Positions 33,825 to 42,809 of a stretch of DNA of 64,000 nt are shown piece after piece. Each line of letters opens with the position of its first letter. Position 1 is the first letter of the stretch. The DNA comes from Dyella sp. GSA-30 (GTDB lineage Bacteria; Pseudomonadota; Gammaproteobacteria; Xanthomonadales; Rhodanobacteraceae). The notes beneath the pieces were generated by a model. That model was not told the DNA's origin. It made no database searches and saw nothing but the letters and a program-made list of their open reading frames with translations. The stretch spans positions 721,524 to 785,523 of the forward strand of contig NZ_AP027042.1 of NCBI RefSeq assembly GCF_027924605.1, written 5' to 3'. A program made the position numbers and the translations under genes.

Positions 33825-34550
33825 ATGTCCGACACCCGCAAAACCGCGCTGGTGGTCAGCGCTCACTCCGCCGATTTCGTGTGGCGTGCCGGCGGTGCCA
33901 TCGCCCTGCATGCCAGCAAGGGCTGGCATGTGCATATCGTCTGCCTGTCGTTCGGCGAACGCGGCGAGTCGGCCAAGCTGTGGAAGAAGCCGGGCATGAC
34001 GCTGGAGCAGGTCAAGAAAGATCGTCAGCGCGAAGCCGAAGAAGCCGCGTCCATTCTTGGCGCCACTGTCGAGTTTCTCGATATCGGCGACTACCCGATG
34101 CGCGCCGATCTGGATGTGGTGTTCAAGCTCGCCGAGATCTATCGCAAGCTGCGTCCGGCGTTCGTGCTCAGCCACTCGCTGAAAGACCCGTACAACTTCG
34201 ATCATCCGCTGGCCACGCATGTGGCGCAGGAAGCACGCGTCGTGGCGCAGGCGCACGGCCATGAGCCGCAGGTGCCGGTAATCGGCGCACCGCCGGTGTT
34301 CCTGTTCGAGCCGCACCAGCCCGAGCAGTGCGAATGGAAGCCGGAGCTGTTTCTCGATATCACACCGGTATGGGAAAAGAAGAAGGCCGCGTTCGAAACC
34401 ATGCAGGCGCAGGAACATCTGTGGGAGTACTACACGCGCGTCGGTTTGCAGCGCGGCGCGCAGGCATCGCGCAACTCGGACTTCAAGATCACCTATGCCG
34501 AAGCTTTCCAGCGCGTGTTCCCGCACGTCACCCAGGACACGCTGGCATGA
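33825..34550 (+). CDS. galB: 4-oxalomesaconate hydratase (GalB-like, PIG-L fold)
   Basis: A 241-aa zinc-dependent protein of the LmbE/PIG-L fold. Metal site: SAHSADFVWRAGG (in place of the AHPDD of deacetylases) and FDHPLATHVAQ. The altered first motif is characteristic of GalB hydratases, which add water to 4-oxalomesaconate to give 4-carboxy-4-hydroxy-2-oxoadipate. It starts 28 bp after galD with AAGGAG and overlaps galC by ATGA. Assignment relies on family and synteny. Confidence 0.87.
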   Translation: MSDTRKTALVVSAHSADFVWRAGGAIALHASKGWHVHIVCLSFGERGESAKLWKKPGMTLEQVKKDRQREAEEAASILGATVEFLDIGDYPMRADLDVVFKLAEIYRKLRPAFVLSHSLKDPYNFDHPLATHVAQEARVVAQAHGHEPQVPVIGAPPVFLFEPHQPEQCEWKPELFLDITPVWEKKKAAFETMQAQEHLWEYYTRVGLQRGAQASRNSDFKITYAEAFQRVFPHVTQDTLA

Positions 34551-35254
34551 TCGGGCCGGATCTGATCGGTATCGTGGTGCGTCAACGCCCCACGATCAGC
34601 ACGCAGCAGGCAGACAAGCTCGCCGCGCTCGGCGTGGCCACCGTGCACGAAGCACAAGGCCGAATCGGCCTGTTGCGTCCCACCGTCCATCCGATTCAGC
34701 AAGGCACATCGATCGCCGGTGCGGCCGTGACCGTGCTGGCGCAGCCAGGCGATAACTGGATGCTGCATGTTGCGGTGGAGCAGTGCCGCCCGGGCGACAT
34801 CCTGGTGGTGGCCTGCACCACCGACAATACCGATGGCATGTTCGGCGATCTGCTCGCCACGTCGCTGATGGCGCGCGGCGTCAAGGGCCTGATCATCGAT
34901 GCCGGCGTACGCGATACCGCCGAACTGCGCGCGATGGGTTTCCCGGTCTGGGCCAAGGCTGTGCATGCCCGTGGCACGGTGAAGGCCACGCTGGGCTCGG
35001 TCAATGTGCCGGTCGTGGTGGCGGGGCAGGCGATCCTGCCTGGCGACGCGATCATTGCCGATGACGACGGTGTCGTCGTGGTGGCCAACGCCAGCGTCGA
35101 TAAGGCGATCGAGCTGGGCGAGAAACGCGTCGCCAACGAGACCTCGAAACGCGAACGTCTCGCCGCCGGCGAACTCGGCCTCGATATCTACACCATGCGC
35201 CCGGAGCTGGAAAAGCTCGGCTTGCGCTATCTCGACGAACTTCCCAAGGCCTAA
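34547..35254 (+). CDS. galC: 4-carboxy-4-hydroxy-2-oxoadipate aldolase/oxaloacetate decarboxylase
   Basis: A 235-aa RraA-like class II aldolase of the GalC/LigK/ProA group. Motifs: GVATVHEAQGR near the N-terminus, CRPGDILVV, GLIIDAGVRDTAELRAMGFPVWAK (Arg and Asp for substrate and divalent metal), and ILPGDAIIADDDGVVVV. It cleaves CHA into pyruvate and oxaloacetate. Its ATG overlaps the galB stop. Length and motifs fit the functional aldolases, not the RNase-E inhibitor RraA (~160 aa). Confidence 0.9.
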   Translation: MIGPDLIGIVVRQRPTISTQQADKLAALGVATVHEAQGRIGLLRPTVHPIQQGTSIAGAAVTVLAQPGDNWMLHVAVEQCRPGDILVVACTTDNTDGMFGDLLATSLMARGVKGLIIDAGVRDTAELRAMGFPVWAKAVHARGTVKATLGSVNVPVVVAGQAILPGDAIIADDDGVVVVANASVDKAIELGEKRVANETSKRERLAAGELGLDIYTMRPELEKLGLRYLDELPKA

Positions 35255-35261
35255 GCTCCCG

Positions 35262-36131
35262 ATGAAATCCTGTCTGCCTCCGGACCCGAACCCCACCAAG
35301 CCACAGCACGCGATGCCGGCGCTGGCCTGCGACGCGCATTGCCACGTGTTCGGGCCTGCCGAACGTTTTCCCTATGCCGACGACCGCAGCTATACACCGC
35401 CCGATGCGCCCTTCGAGCACCTGGTCGCCTTACACGACTTTCTCGGTTTCCAGCGCGGCGTGATCGTGCAGGCCAGCTGCCATGGCACTGACAACACCGC
35501 CATGATCGATGCGATCGGTCGCGGCAACGGCCGTTATCGCGGCATCGCCATCGTCGACGACCATATCGACGGCAACGGCCTCGATGCACTGCATGAAGGT
35601 GGTGTGCGCGGCGTGCGCTTCAATTTCGTCAAGCATCTGGGCGGCGCGCCCGACATGGGCGTGTTCAACCGCGTGCTCGAACGCATCGAGACCATGGGCT
35701 GGCACGTCGTGCTGCACCTGGATGCCACCGATATCGTGGAGCTGCAAGATGTTCTCAAAAGCATCTGCGTGCCGTTCGTGATCGACCATATGGGCCGCGT
35801 ACGCGCCCAGGATGGCCTGGAGCAGGAGCCATTTCGCCTGCTGGTGCAGCTAATGCGCGACAATCCGCTGGCCTGGGTCAAGGTTTGCGGCGCGGAGCGT
35901 GTCTCCGCCGGCAAGCGGCCTTTTGAGGATGCGATCCCCTATGCGCAGACCCTGATCGAAACGGCGCCCGATCGCGTCTTGTGGGGCACGGACTTCCCGC
36001 ATCCGAACATTTCCAAGGATATGCCCAACGATGGCGGCCTGGTCGACCTGATGTTCCGTTTCTGCCCCAACGAAGGCCTGAGACAGAAGCTGCTGGTCGA
36101 CAATCCCGCCCGACTCTACGATTTCGGCTAA
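35262..36131 (+). CDS. ligI: 2-pyrone-4,6-dicarboxylate lactonase (LigI-like amidohydrolase)
   Basis: A 289-aa COG3618 amidohydrolase. HxH in [46 protein letters not shown] and the catalytic Asp in GTDFPHPN match LigI. This enzyme hydrolyses PDC to 4-oxalomesaconate, the substrate of the GalD/GalB steps encoded just upstream. It begins 8 bp after galC. Other COG3618 lactonases are possible in isolation, but the neighbours make PDC lactonase the best reading. Confidence 0.87.
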   Translation: MKSCLPPDPNPTKPQHAMPALACDAHCHVFGPAERFPYADDRSYTPPDAPFEHLVALHDFLGFQRGVIVQASCHGTDNTAMIDAIGRGNGRYRGIAIVDDHIDGNGLDALHEGGVRGVRFNFVKHLGGAPDMGVFNRVLERIETMGWHVVLHLDATDIVELQDVLKSICVPFVIDHMGRVRAQDGLEQEPFRLLVQLMRDNPLAWVKVCGAERVSAGKRPFEDAIPYAQTLIETAPDRVLWGTDFPHPNISKDMPNDGGLVDLMFRFCPNEGLRQKLLVDNPARLYDFG

Positions 36132-36154
36132 GCGCCGGAATCGGAGGCTTCTGC

Positions 36155-37459
36155 ATGACACAAGCACCTGTCACCACCGTTCGAGACAAACTCGTCAAAC
36201 CGCGTCAGCCGTTCTACCGCAAGTTGTATGTGCAAGTGCTGATCGCGGTAGTTATCGGCGTGATCCTGGGTTATCTCTCGCCAAGCTACGCGGTCGCCAT
36301 GAAACCGCTGGGCGACGCGTTCATCGCGCTGATCAAGATGGTGATCGGGCCGATCATCTTCTGCACGGTGGTGACCGGTATTGCCGGCATGCGCGATATG
36401 CGCAAGGTCGGCCGCGTCGGCGGCAAGGCCTTGCTGTATTTCGAGGCCATCTCATCGGTCGCGCTGGTGATCGGGCTGATCGGCGGCATCGTCTTTCAGC
36501 CGGGCGTGGGCTTCAATGTCGATCCGTCGACGTTAAAGGCCGGCGAGATCGCCTCGCTGACGGCGCAGGGCCATAACATCGAGTCGATCGATTTCCTGCT
36601 CAGCATCATCCCGACCACTTTCGTCAACGCGTTCGCCAAGGGCGACGTGCTGTCGATCCTGCTGGTCTCGGTGTTGTTCGGTTGCGCGCTAGCGTCGATC
36701 GGCGACCGTGGCAAACCGGTATTCGACTTTATCGAAAGCGCCGCGCAGGTGTTCTTCAAGATCGTGCACTACATCACCGCGGTGTCCTCGATCGGCGCAT
36801 TCGGCGCGATCGCCTTCACCATTGGCAAGTACGGCGTGGTGTCGCTGGTGCCGCTGCTGAAGCTGATCGGCAGTTTCTACCTGATGTGCGTGCTGTTCGT
36901 GGTGATCGTATTGGGGCTGGTGGCGCGGCTGGCCGGTTTCAGCATCATCAAGTTCGTCTCCTACATCAAGGACGAGCTGCTGATCGTGCTCGGAACGAGC
37001 TCATCCGAGGCCGTGCTGGCGCCACTGATGCGCAAGATGGAGCAGGCTGGCTGTCCGAAACAAACGGTTGGTCTGGTCGTCCCGACGGGTTATTCGTTCA
37101 ACCTGGACGGCACCAATATGTACCTGACCATGGCGATCCTGTTCATTGCCCAGGCCTTGAACGTGCACCTGACGCTGTCGCAGATGATCACCGTCGCCAT
37201 CGTCGGCATGCTTACCTCCAAGGGCGCCAGTGGCGTCGCCGGCGCGGCGCTGGTGATGCTGGCTTCGACACTGACGGTGGTGCCGGTGGTCCCGGTCGCC
37301 GGCATGGTGCTGATCCTGGGCATTCACCGCTTTCTCGGCACCGGCCTGGCGATGACCAACCTGGTCGGCAACGGCGTGGCGGCCGTGCTGGTATCGGCGT
37401 GGGAACGCGAGCTCGACCGCGATCAGCTCAGGCACGTGCTCGATCACCATAACGACTGA
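36155..37459 (+). CDS. DctA-type dicarboxylate:cation symporter
   Basis: A 434-aa DAACS-family transporter (SLC1 fold). It has [39 protein letters not shown], the re-entrant serine loop [16 protein letters not shown] and [22 protein letters not shown], all DctA hallmarks. It is the last gene of the operon, 23 bp after ligI with GGAGG upstream. Classical DctA takes succinate, fumarate and malate; in this setting it probably imports PDC, oxaloacetate-like acids or another pathway substrate. That is inference. A strong terminator follows. Confidence 0.9.
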   Translation: MTQAPVTTVRDKLVKPRQPFYRKLYVQVLIAVVIGVILGYLSPSYAVAMKPLGDAFIALIKMVIGPIIFCTVVTGIAGMRDMRKVGRVGGKALLYFEAISSVALVIGLIGGIVFQPGVGFNVDPSTLKAGEIASLTAQGHNIESIDFLLSIIPTTFVNAFAKGDVLSILLVSVLFGCALASIGDRGKPVFDFIESAAQVFFKIVHYITAVSSIGAFGAIAFTIGKYGVVSLVPLLKLIGSFYLMCVLFVVIVLGLVARLAGFSIIKFVSYIKDELLIVLGTSSSEAVLAPLMRKMEQAGCPKQTVGLVVPTGYSFNLDGTNMYLTMAILFIAQALNVHLTLSQMITVAIVGMLTSKGASGVAGAALVMLASTLTVVPVVPVAGMVLILGIHRFLGTGLAMTNLVGNGVAAVLVSAWERELDRDQLRHVLDHHND

Positions 37460-37499
37460 CAATGCCCCGCCCGATCCGGGCGGCGCCATCGACCGGCAC

Positions 37500-37527
37500 A
37501 GGCCCGCACGAAAGTGCGGGCCTTTTT
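37500..37527 (+). terminator. Terminator of the galD-dctA operon
   Basis: GGCCCGCAC, loop GAAA, GTGCGGGCC, then TTTTTG, about 40 bp after the dctA stop. Confidence 0.93.
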
Positions 37528-37713
37528 GCGCCATATGAAGAAAAATCCCCCGCGGATGGAATGCTCTGGAAGGTGAGCATGGGGATGTGGGGATAGGGCA
37601 TCCGCGGGGGTGCTGGAAGCTGCGCGCCTGTCGGTATTTCGAGGCCTGGCGCACAGGCTAGGCATCTCGTTGGGTTCCATCCATAGCCACTTTTTCTATA
37701 GTCCGTAGGGCCA

Positions 37714-39183
37714 ATGCGATGGGGAAGGCGCCAGGTGTATCTAGAACTCGACGGTCAGGGTCCACAGTACGCACAACTCACCCGTGCCATGAAGGGCGCG
37801 ATTCTCAACGGGCGGCTAGGTGCCGGCTCGCGTTTGCCACCTACGCGGGTGCTGGCGCGCGAGCTGGAGCTCTCGCGCATTACGGTCCTGGCCGCCTATG
37901 AGCAACTGCGTGCCGAAGGCTTTATCGAAGGCCGGGTCGGCTCGGGCAGCTATGTCGCGCATCTGCAGACCAAGGCTCCTGCCAGGCCTGCGGCGAGCAC
38001 AACCGAGATAGCGGCACCTTCACGCTTTGCCCGGCGCGCACGCACGGTACTCGACCGCATGATCGCCGTGCAGCACCGCGGCCTGCGCTACAACCTGCAA
38101 TTCGGCAATCCGCAGATCAACCCGCTGCTCAACGACATCTGGGCTCGCGAACTGGCCCGTGCGGCTACCTACACCTCGCTCGACGTCGCCCGTTCGCAGG
38201 GCTACGAGCCCTTGCGCGTCCAGGTTGCCGACTACCTGGGGCGCCGTCGCGGCCTCAACGTTTCGCCCGACGATGTGCTGATCGTCAGCGGCAGCCAGCA
38301 GGCGTTCTCGCTGACCGCGCGCGTCCTGGTCGACGAAGGCGACAGCGTCGTGCTGGAGGAGCCCACCTATTTCGGTGCGCGCCATGTGTTCGGTACCTAC
38401 GGTGCCAAATTGCATCCGGTACGCACCGACGACGAAGGCCTGGTCTGCGCGGAGCTGCCCAAACAGGCACCGGAGCTGATCTGCGTGACGCCATCGCATC
38501 AGTTTCCGGGCGGCTCGGTGATGTCGCTGCAACGTCGCCTGGATTTGCTGCATTACGCCGCCACCAAACGCTGCTGGGTACTGGAAGACGACTACGACGG
38601 CGAGTTTCGCTACGACACTCATCCACTCGCGGCGATGCGTTCGCTCGACCAGCACGATCGGGTGATCTATGTCGGCACCTTTTCCAAGGTGATGTTCGGC
38701 GGCCTGCGCCTGGCGTACATGGTGTTGCCGCAAGCGCTGCGCGAAGACTTCATCAACGCCAAGTACATGGACGATTTCTCCTGCGCGGCCATCGAACAGG
38801 CGGCGCTGGCGCATTTTATGGAAAGCGGGGGCTTCGAGCGTCATCTGCGTCGCGCGACCAAGGAACTGCGTGCGCGGCGCGAGGCCGTCCTGGAGGGGTT
38901 GCGCCAGCATGCAGGGGATCGCGTGGATATCGTCGATTCACCGGCCGGTATTCATACCGTCGTGTGGCTGCGTGGCTATAGCCATGAACTGGCGGCCGAG
39001 CTGGTCGACTATGCGCATGATCGCGGGCTGGGGCTTTATCCGATCGCGCCGCATTATTTCAAGGCACCGCCGCGGCCGGGGCTGTTGATTGGTTTCTGCG
39101 GTCTGCCGGTCAACGCGCTGGAAGAGGCGATGCAGCTGTTCGGGCGTTGTCTGGATGCGTTCGAATCGCGTCGGCAGATCTAA
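37714..39183 (+). CDS. MocR/PdxR-type regulator (GntR HTH plus aminotransferase domain)
   Basis: A 489-aa fusion protein. N-terminal GntR winged HTH (YAQLTRAMKGAILNGRLGAGSRLPPTRVLARELELSRITVLAAYEQLRAEGF), then a ~370-residue fold-type I PLP domain with LIVSGSQQAF, EEPTYFGAR, WVLEDDYDGEF and the PLP-binding Lys in VGTFSKVMFGGLRLAY. MocR proteins sense PLP or amino compounds. No obvious target gene is adjacent. A TATAGT hexamer at 37697-37702 is only 12 bp from the ATG, so the 5' leader is short or the real start is internal. Confidence 0.93.
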   Translation: MRWGRRQVYLELDGQGPQYAQLTRAMKGAILNGRLGAGSRLPPTRVLARELELSRITVLAAYEQLRAEGFIEGRVGSGSYVAHLQTKAPARPAASTTEIAAPSRFARRARTVLDRMIAVQHRGLRYNLQFGNPQINPLLNDIWARELARAATYTSLDVARSQGYEPLRVQVADYLGRRRGLNVSPDDVLIVSGSQQAFSLTARVLVDEGDSVVLEEPTYFGARHVFGTYGAKLHPVRTDDEGLVCAELPKQAPELICVTPSHQFPGGSVMSLQRRLDLLHYAATKRCWVLEDDYDGEFRYDTHPLAAMRSLDQHDRVIYVGTFSKVMFGGLRLAYMVLPQALREDFINAKYMDDFSCAAIEQAALAHFMESGGFERHLRRATKELRARREAVLEGLRQHAGDRVDIVDSPAGIHTVVWLRGYSHELAAELVDYAHDRGLGLYPIAPHYFKAPPRPGLLIGFCGLPVNALEEAMQLFGRCLDAFESRRQI

Positions 39184-39247
39184 CCAGCAAAACGCCGTGC
39201 CGAGATGGCATACCGTTCGTGCCGCCTACTCGAGTTGCCAGGGGGCA

Positions 39248-39357
39248 CTTCGGCGCTTCTGAGGTGCGCCAGGCGTCGTGGCGGTGAGGGCTTAAAGCGT
39301 CCCCCTCTCACCGTCGCCTACTCCTCTCGTCATTCCGGCGAAGGCCGGAATGACGGA
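39248..39357. repeat. R4 repeat copy 2 and R3 palindrome
   Basis: Left part 39259-39302 matches the R4 repeat at 32353. Right part CGTCATTCCGGC-GAAG-GCCGGAATGACG (39329-39356) is a perfect R3 palindrome between convergent genes and may serve as a bidirectional terminator. Confidence 0.75.
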
Positions 39358-39425
39358 TAAGCAGGATTGGTGCGGAATGCAGCGCGATTGTCTTCCTCAG
39401 CACTCATTCCTCACCCGACAACGCG

Positions 39426-40277
39426 TCAATGCAACTTCCGCAACCAATCCCCAAGCTGCTTCAACACCTGACTCCGCGCCGGCTCCGCTTCATTGAACAG
39501 CTCGTGATAAAGCGTATCGAAGAAGCGCGTGGTCAATTGCCGCGTGGCCCAAGCACCGCTGGCAAAATCACGGCTGCCTGCGGGGTCGACCAGTTCGTCG
39601 CTACCGGCTACTAACAGCAGGGTGGGTGTCTTCAGTTGCGAGGCATCGGCAATCGATGCGGCGCCGGCGCGGAAAATAAAATCCGCGAGCCTCGGCGTGA
39701 TCCAGCTGTGTCGCAGCGGGTCTTCACGATAGGCCGTCACGGTCTGTGGCTCATGCGACAGCTTGTCGAACGGCAGGCCATTCGGCAGCGGCAGATTGGG
39801 CAGGGCCCGGGTCAGGAGATGTGCCACATGCTGCATGAAACGGGACTCATGCGTACGTAGCGCAGGGGAGGACAGCATCAGCGCAGGGGGCCTGATGCGG
39901 CCGTCCAGTACGGTACGCACGGCGACCAGGCCACCCATGCTGTGACCCAGCAGGAACGGCTTGCTCGGCTGGGTCGAGGCGTAGTCGTCATAGACCGCGG
40001 CCAGGTCTCGCAGCAGATCGTCGCCATGCTTGATCGCACCGCGTGGGCCGGCTGTCTGGCCATGACCGCGCTGGTCGTAGCAGCGCACGGCGTAGCCGCG
40101 AAGATGCAGCCACTGCGCCAGCCTGGCATAGCGGCCGCTATGTTCGCCCAGGCCGTGTACCAGCAGGATCGAGCCGCGCGGGCTGGCGTGTGGCCAGTCG
40201 CGCACGTACAGAACCTGTCCGTCGGCCATCGTCAGTGTGGTTTGGGTTTCGCTGACGAACTCGCCGGGATGATTCAC
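39426..40277 (-). CDS. Alpha/beta hydrolase, monoacylglycerol-lipase/lysophospholipase-like
   Basis: A 283-aa Hydrolase_4 (PldB/MGL) protein without a signal peptide. ILLVHGLGEHSGRY (HG oxyanion motif with the HGxxEHSxRY form of MGLs), YDQRGHGQT, the nucleophile GHSMGG, and TLLLVAGSDELVDPAGSR with LYHELFNE supplying Asp and His. It likely cleaves monoacylglycerols or lysophospholipids. Confidence 0.9.
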   Translation of the reverse strand: MNHPGEFVSETQTTLTMADGQVLYVRDWPHASPRGSILLVHGLGEHSGRYARLAQWLHLRGYAVRCYDQRGHGQTAGPRGAIKHGDDLLRDLAAVYDDYASTQPSKPFLLGHSMGGLVAVRTVLDGRIRPPALMLSSPALRTHESRFMQHVAHLLTRALPNLPLPNGLPFDKLSHEPQTVTAYREDPLRHSWITPRLADFIFRAGAASIADASQLKTPTLLLVAGSDELVDPAGSRDFASGAWATRQLTTRFFDTLYHELFNEAEPARSQVLKQLGDWLRKLH

Positions 40278-40379
40278 TGCGCCTCTCGCCTTGGGTCCAT
40301 GCGTCCGGGCGAGTTTAACGTGAGGTGGCGCCTACTGCATCGGTCCACGGCCAAGGGCTCGTGGACCGATGCGCGGGGC

Positions 40380-42620
40380 TTACAGCTCCGTCTTGAACTC
40401 CACGCCGATCACGCGCGGGTCGTTGACGAAGGCGGTGCGGTTGTCGAAGTCGATCGCACCGATGATCTGGCGACGGTTGGTGATGTTGCGGCCGTACAGG
40501 GCCACTTCCTGCTTGCCGTAGTTCCAGTTGTAGCCCAGACGCAGGCCACCCTCGAGCAGCGGCTTGCCGCGGAACTCGGCCGAGTCGTACAGGAAGAAAT
40601 TGACTTCGCTGCGGTAGTTCCAGTCGGTGTAGATGAAGAACTCGCCGCTGTTGCCGTACGGGATGCCATAACGCGCGGTCACCGTGCCGATCCACTTGGG
40701 AGCATTGGGCAGCGAGTTGCCGTCGATCAGCGCATTGCCCTGGGCATTGAGCGGATCGAGTACGGTGCAGCCCGCGCCGCAAATCGCCACCGACAGGTCC
40801 TTGTCCTTGAGCTCGGTGTGGTTATAGCTGCCGCCGGCGGTGACGATGAAGTTCGGCGTGAGGTAGCCCTCCAGGTCGAACTCGGCGCCGTAGCCATCGG
40901 TCTTGCGCGCGTTGATCAGGCGCGTGGTGTTGATGTCGCCGCCCACCGCGGTGAGCTGCTCGTTGTGCATGGTGTACGAGTACACGTCCGCATTCAGACG
41001 GATGCGGTTGTTCCAGCTGGTGCTCTTCAGGCCCAGCTCGTAGCTGGTGATCGTCTCGGGCTTGGCCTGCGAGATGGTATCGGCGAACAGCACGCGTCCC
41101 TGCACGCTCGGTGCGCGGAAGCCGTTGGCGATGCGCGCGTAGACGTTGACGTTGGGGCTCAGCGTCCAGGTACCGGTGACATCGCCGCTCCAGCGTGCGT
41201 CGTGTGGCGAAGCGGCCAGGCTCAACGGACCACCGCCGATCGGCGAGAGGAAACGATCGACGTGATAATCGCGCGAATCATGCGACCAGCGCGCACCGGC
41301 GCGGATATCGAAGTCGTCGTTGATCTTGTAATCGGTCGAACCGAACAGCGCCCAGGCCGTAGTGCGTTGCTTCTGCACGGCGAAACCGTCCAACGCGTGA
41401 TTGTTCAACGTGTTGTAGTCGTAGTTGGCGATCGCGATGTCTTCGTTGAAGTAGTACGTGCCGACCTGCCAGTTCCACTGGTCCTGCGGATTGCTGGCCA
41501 GGCGGAATTCCTGCGTGATCTGGCGATCGTGCGGCAGCGCGTCGGCGGTCTCGGACGGGAACGCCGTCACCCACTGCTGCTGCGCCGGCGTCTTGGCCAC
41601 GGCGATGCCGCCGTCGACGTCGCCCAGGCTGTACATCGTGGCGCGTTCCAGACCGGTGATCGAGGTGAAGGTGTAATCGCCGATGTTCCAGTTCAGGTGC
41701 AGGTTGCTGCCCCAGGTGAACAGGTGCTGGCGGTTGCGGCCGTCCTGGGTGACCTGATCGCGATTGAAGCCGGGCACGAAGGTGTCGCTGCCCAGCTCGA
41801 TCGCGTTGCCACGGTTGACCGTGGCCGAACCATCGAGCCAGCGTGCGTGCACGTTGATCAGCGCACTGAAGTCGCCATCTTCGTACAGCGCCTGCGCGCG
41901 CACGGCGCGGTCGTTATAGCCGCCCAAGGCGTCTTTCTTGCCGGTGTAGTTGTTGTCGATCCAGCCGTCGCGGTGCTGCGCCAGCGCCGACACGCGGCCG
42001 GACCAGTGCGAGCTCAACGCGCCACCGAGAGCTGCTTCGACATTCGCTGTACCGAGCGAACCGTACGAGGCCTTGGCATAGCCGGTCGTTTCCTGGCTGG
42101 GCTTCTTCGAATCGAACTTGATCACGCCAGCCGGCGAGTTGCGGCCGAACAGCGAACCCTGCGGGCCGCGCAACACTTCGACCTGTTCGAGATCGAACAG
42201 CGGGAAGCCTTTGAGGATCGGGTTTTCCTGCACGATGTCGTCGTACACCATCGACACGGGCTGCGAACCGTTGAGGTCGAAGTCGCTATTGCCCAGGCCG
42301 CGGATGTAGAAGCGCGGGAAAATGCGGCCGTACGAGGTTTCCGCATAAACGCTCGGCGCACGCGAAGCGAGCTGGAGCACGCCGTCGCCGGCTTCGCCAA
42401 ATGCCTCGAGCTTGTCGGGGGTGAGCACCGTGAGCGAGATCGGCACCTTCTGCAGATTTTCCACGCGCTTTTCGGCAGTGACGTTGATCGTCTGCAGTTC
42501 GGTGGCTTTGGTCGGCGGCTGCGTGGGGGCAGCATCTTGCGCGACAACGGCCGATGCCGCGAAGGCGGTGGCAATGGACAGCGCGAGCACGGCATAACGC
42601 GGCGAGCGGGCGACGGACAT
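40380..42620 (-). CDS. TonB-dependent receptor
   Basis: A 746-aa outer-membrane receptor. Signal peptide (VLALSIATAFAASAVVA-QD), TonB-box-like TINVTAEKR, a plug domain (VENLQKVPISLTVLTPDKLEAF, RFYIRGLGN, VEVLRGPQGSLFGRNSPAGVI) and a 22-strand barrel with many aromatic-rich strands. The plug style resembles receptors annotated for secondary metabolites or pesticin/FyuA-like siderophores in this order. It ends in VIGVEFKTEL rather than a terminal Phe. The ligand is unknown. It is divergent from lhr with a 189-bp gap. A long antisense open frame on the other strand is an artefact. Confidence 0.92.
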   Translation of the reverse strand: MSVARSPRYAVLALSIATAFAASAVVAQDAAPTQPPTKATELQTINVTAEKRVENLQKVPISLTVLTPDKLEAFGEAGDGVLQLASRAPSVYAETSYGRIFPRFYIRGLGNSDFDLNGSQPVSMVYDDIVQENPILKGFPLFDLEQVEVLRGPQGSLFGRNSPAGVIKFDSKKPSQETTGYAKASYGSLGTANVEAALGGALSSHWSGRVSALAQHRDGWIDNNYTGKKDALGGYNDRAVRAQALYEDGDFSALINVHARWLDGSATVNRGNAIELGSDTFVPGFNRDQVTQDGRNRQHLFTWGSNLHLNWNIGDYTFTSITGLERATMYSLGDVDGGIAVAKTPAQQQWVTAFPSETADALPHDRQITQEFRLASNPQDQWNWQVGTYYFNEDIAIANYDYNTLNNHALDGFAVQKQRTTAWALFGSTDYKINDDFDIRAGARWSHDSRDYHVDRFLSPIGGGPLSLAASPHDARWSGDVTGTWTLSPNVNVYARIANGFRAPSVQGRVLFADTISQAKPETITSYELGLKSTSWNNRIRLNADVYSYTMHNEQLTAVGGDINTTRLINARKTDGYGAEFDLEGYLTPNFIVTAGGSYNHTELKDKDLSVAICGAGCTVLDPLNAQGNALIDGNSLPNAPKWIGTVTARYGIPYGNSGEFFIYTDWNYRSEVNFFLYDSAEFRGKPLLEGGLRLGYNWNYGKQEVALYGRNITNRRQIIGAIDFDNRTAFVNDPRVIGVEFKTEL

Positions 42621-42809
42621 GGCTTGTAGTTCCCCAAAAAAAGTGTGGATTGGCGACCCGCGGCTTACTCCGATGGCGCCGCGGTGACACGCTATTGTCA
42701 CATGTTCCTGCGGCGGTGCAGCGCAACCTTTCACGAAGGCTTTGCTTATGCGTTGCCGCCCCCATTTATGATCGGACTACCCGCCACTCCTTCCGGCGGA
42801 CCTAAGTCC

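Noticed and set aside
39942-42629. An 895-codon open frame antisense to the TonB receptor and lipase genes
   Set aside because: It spans two real genes on the opposite strand and shows no motif or RBS.
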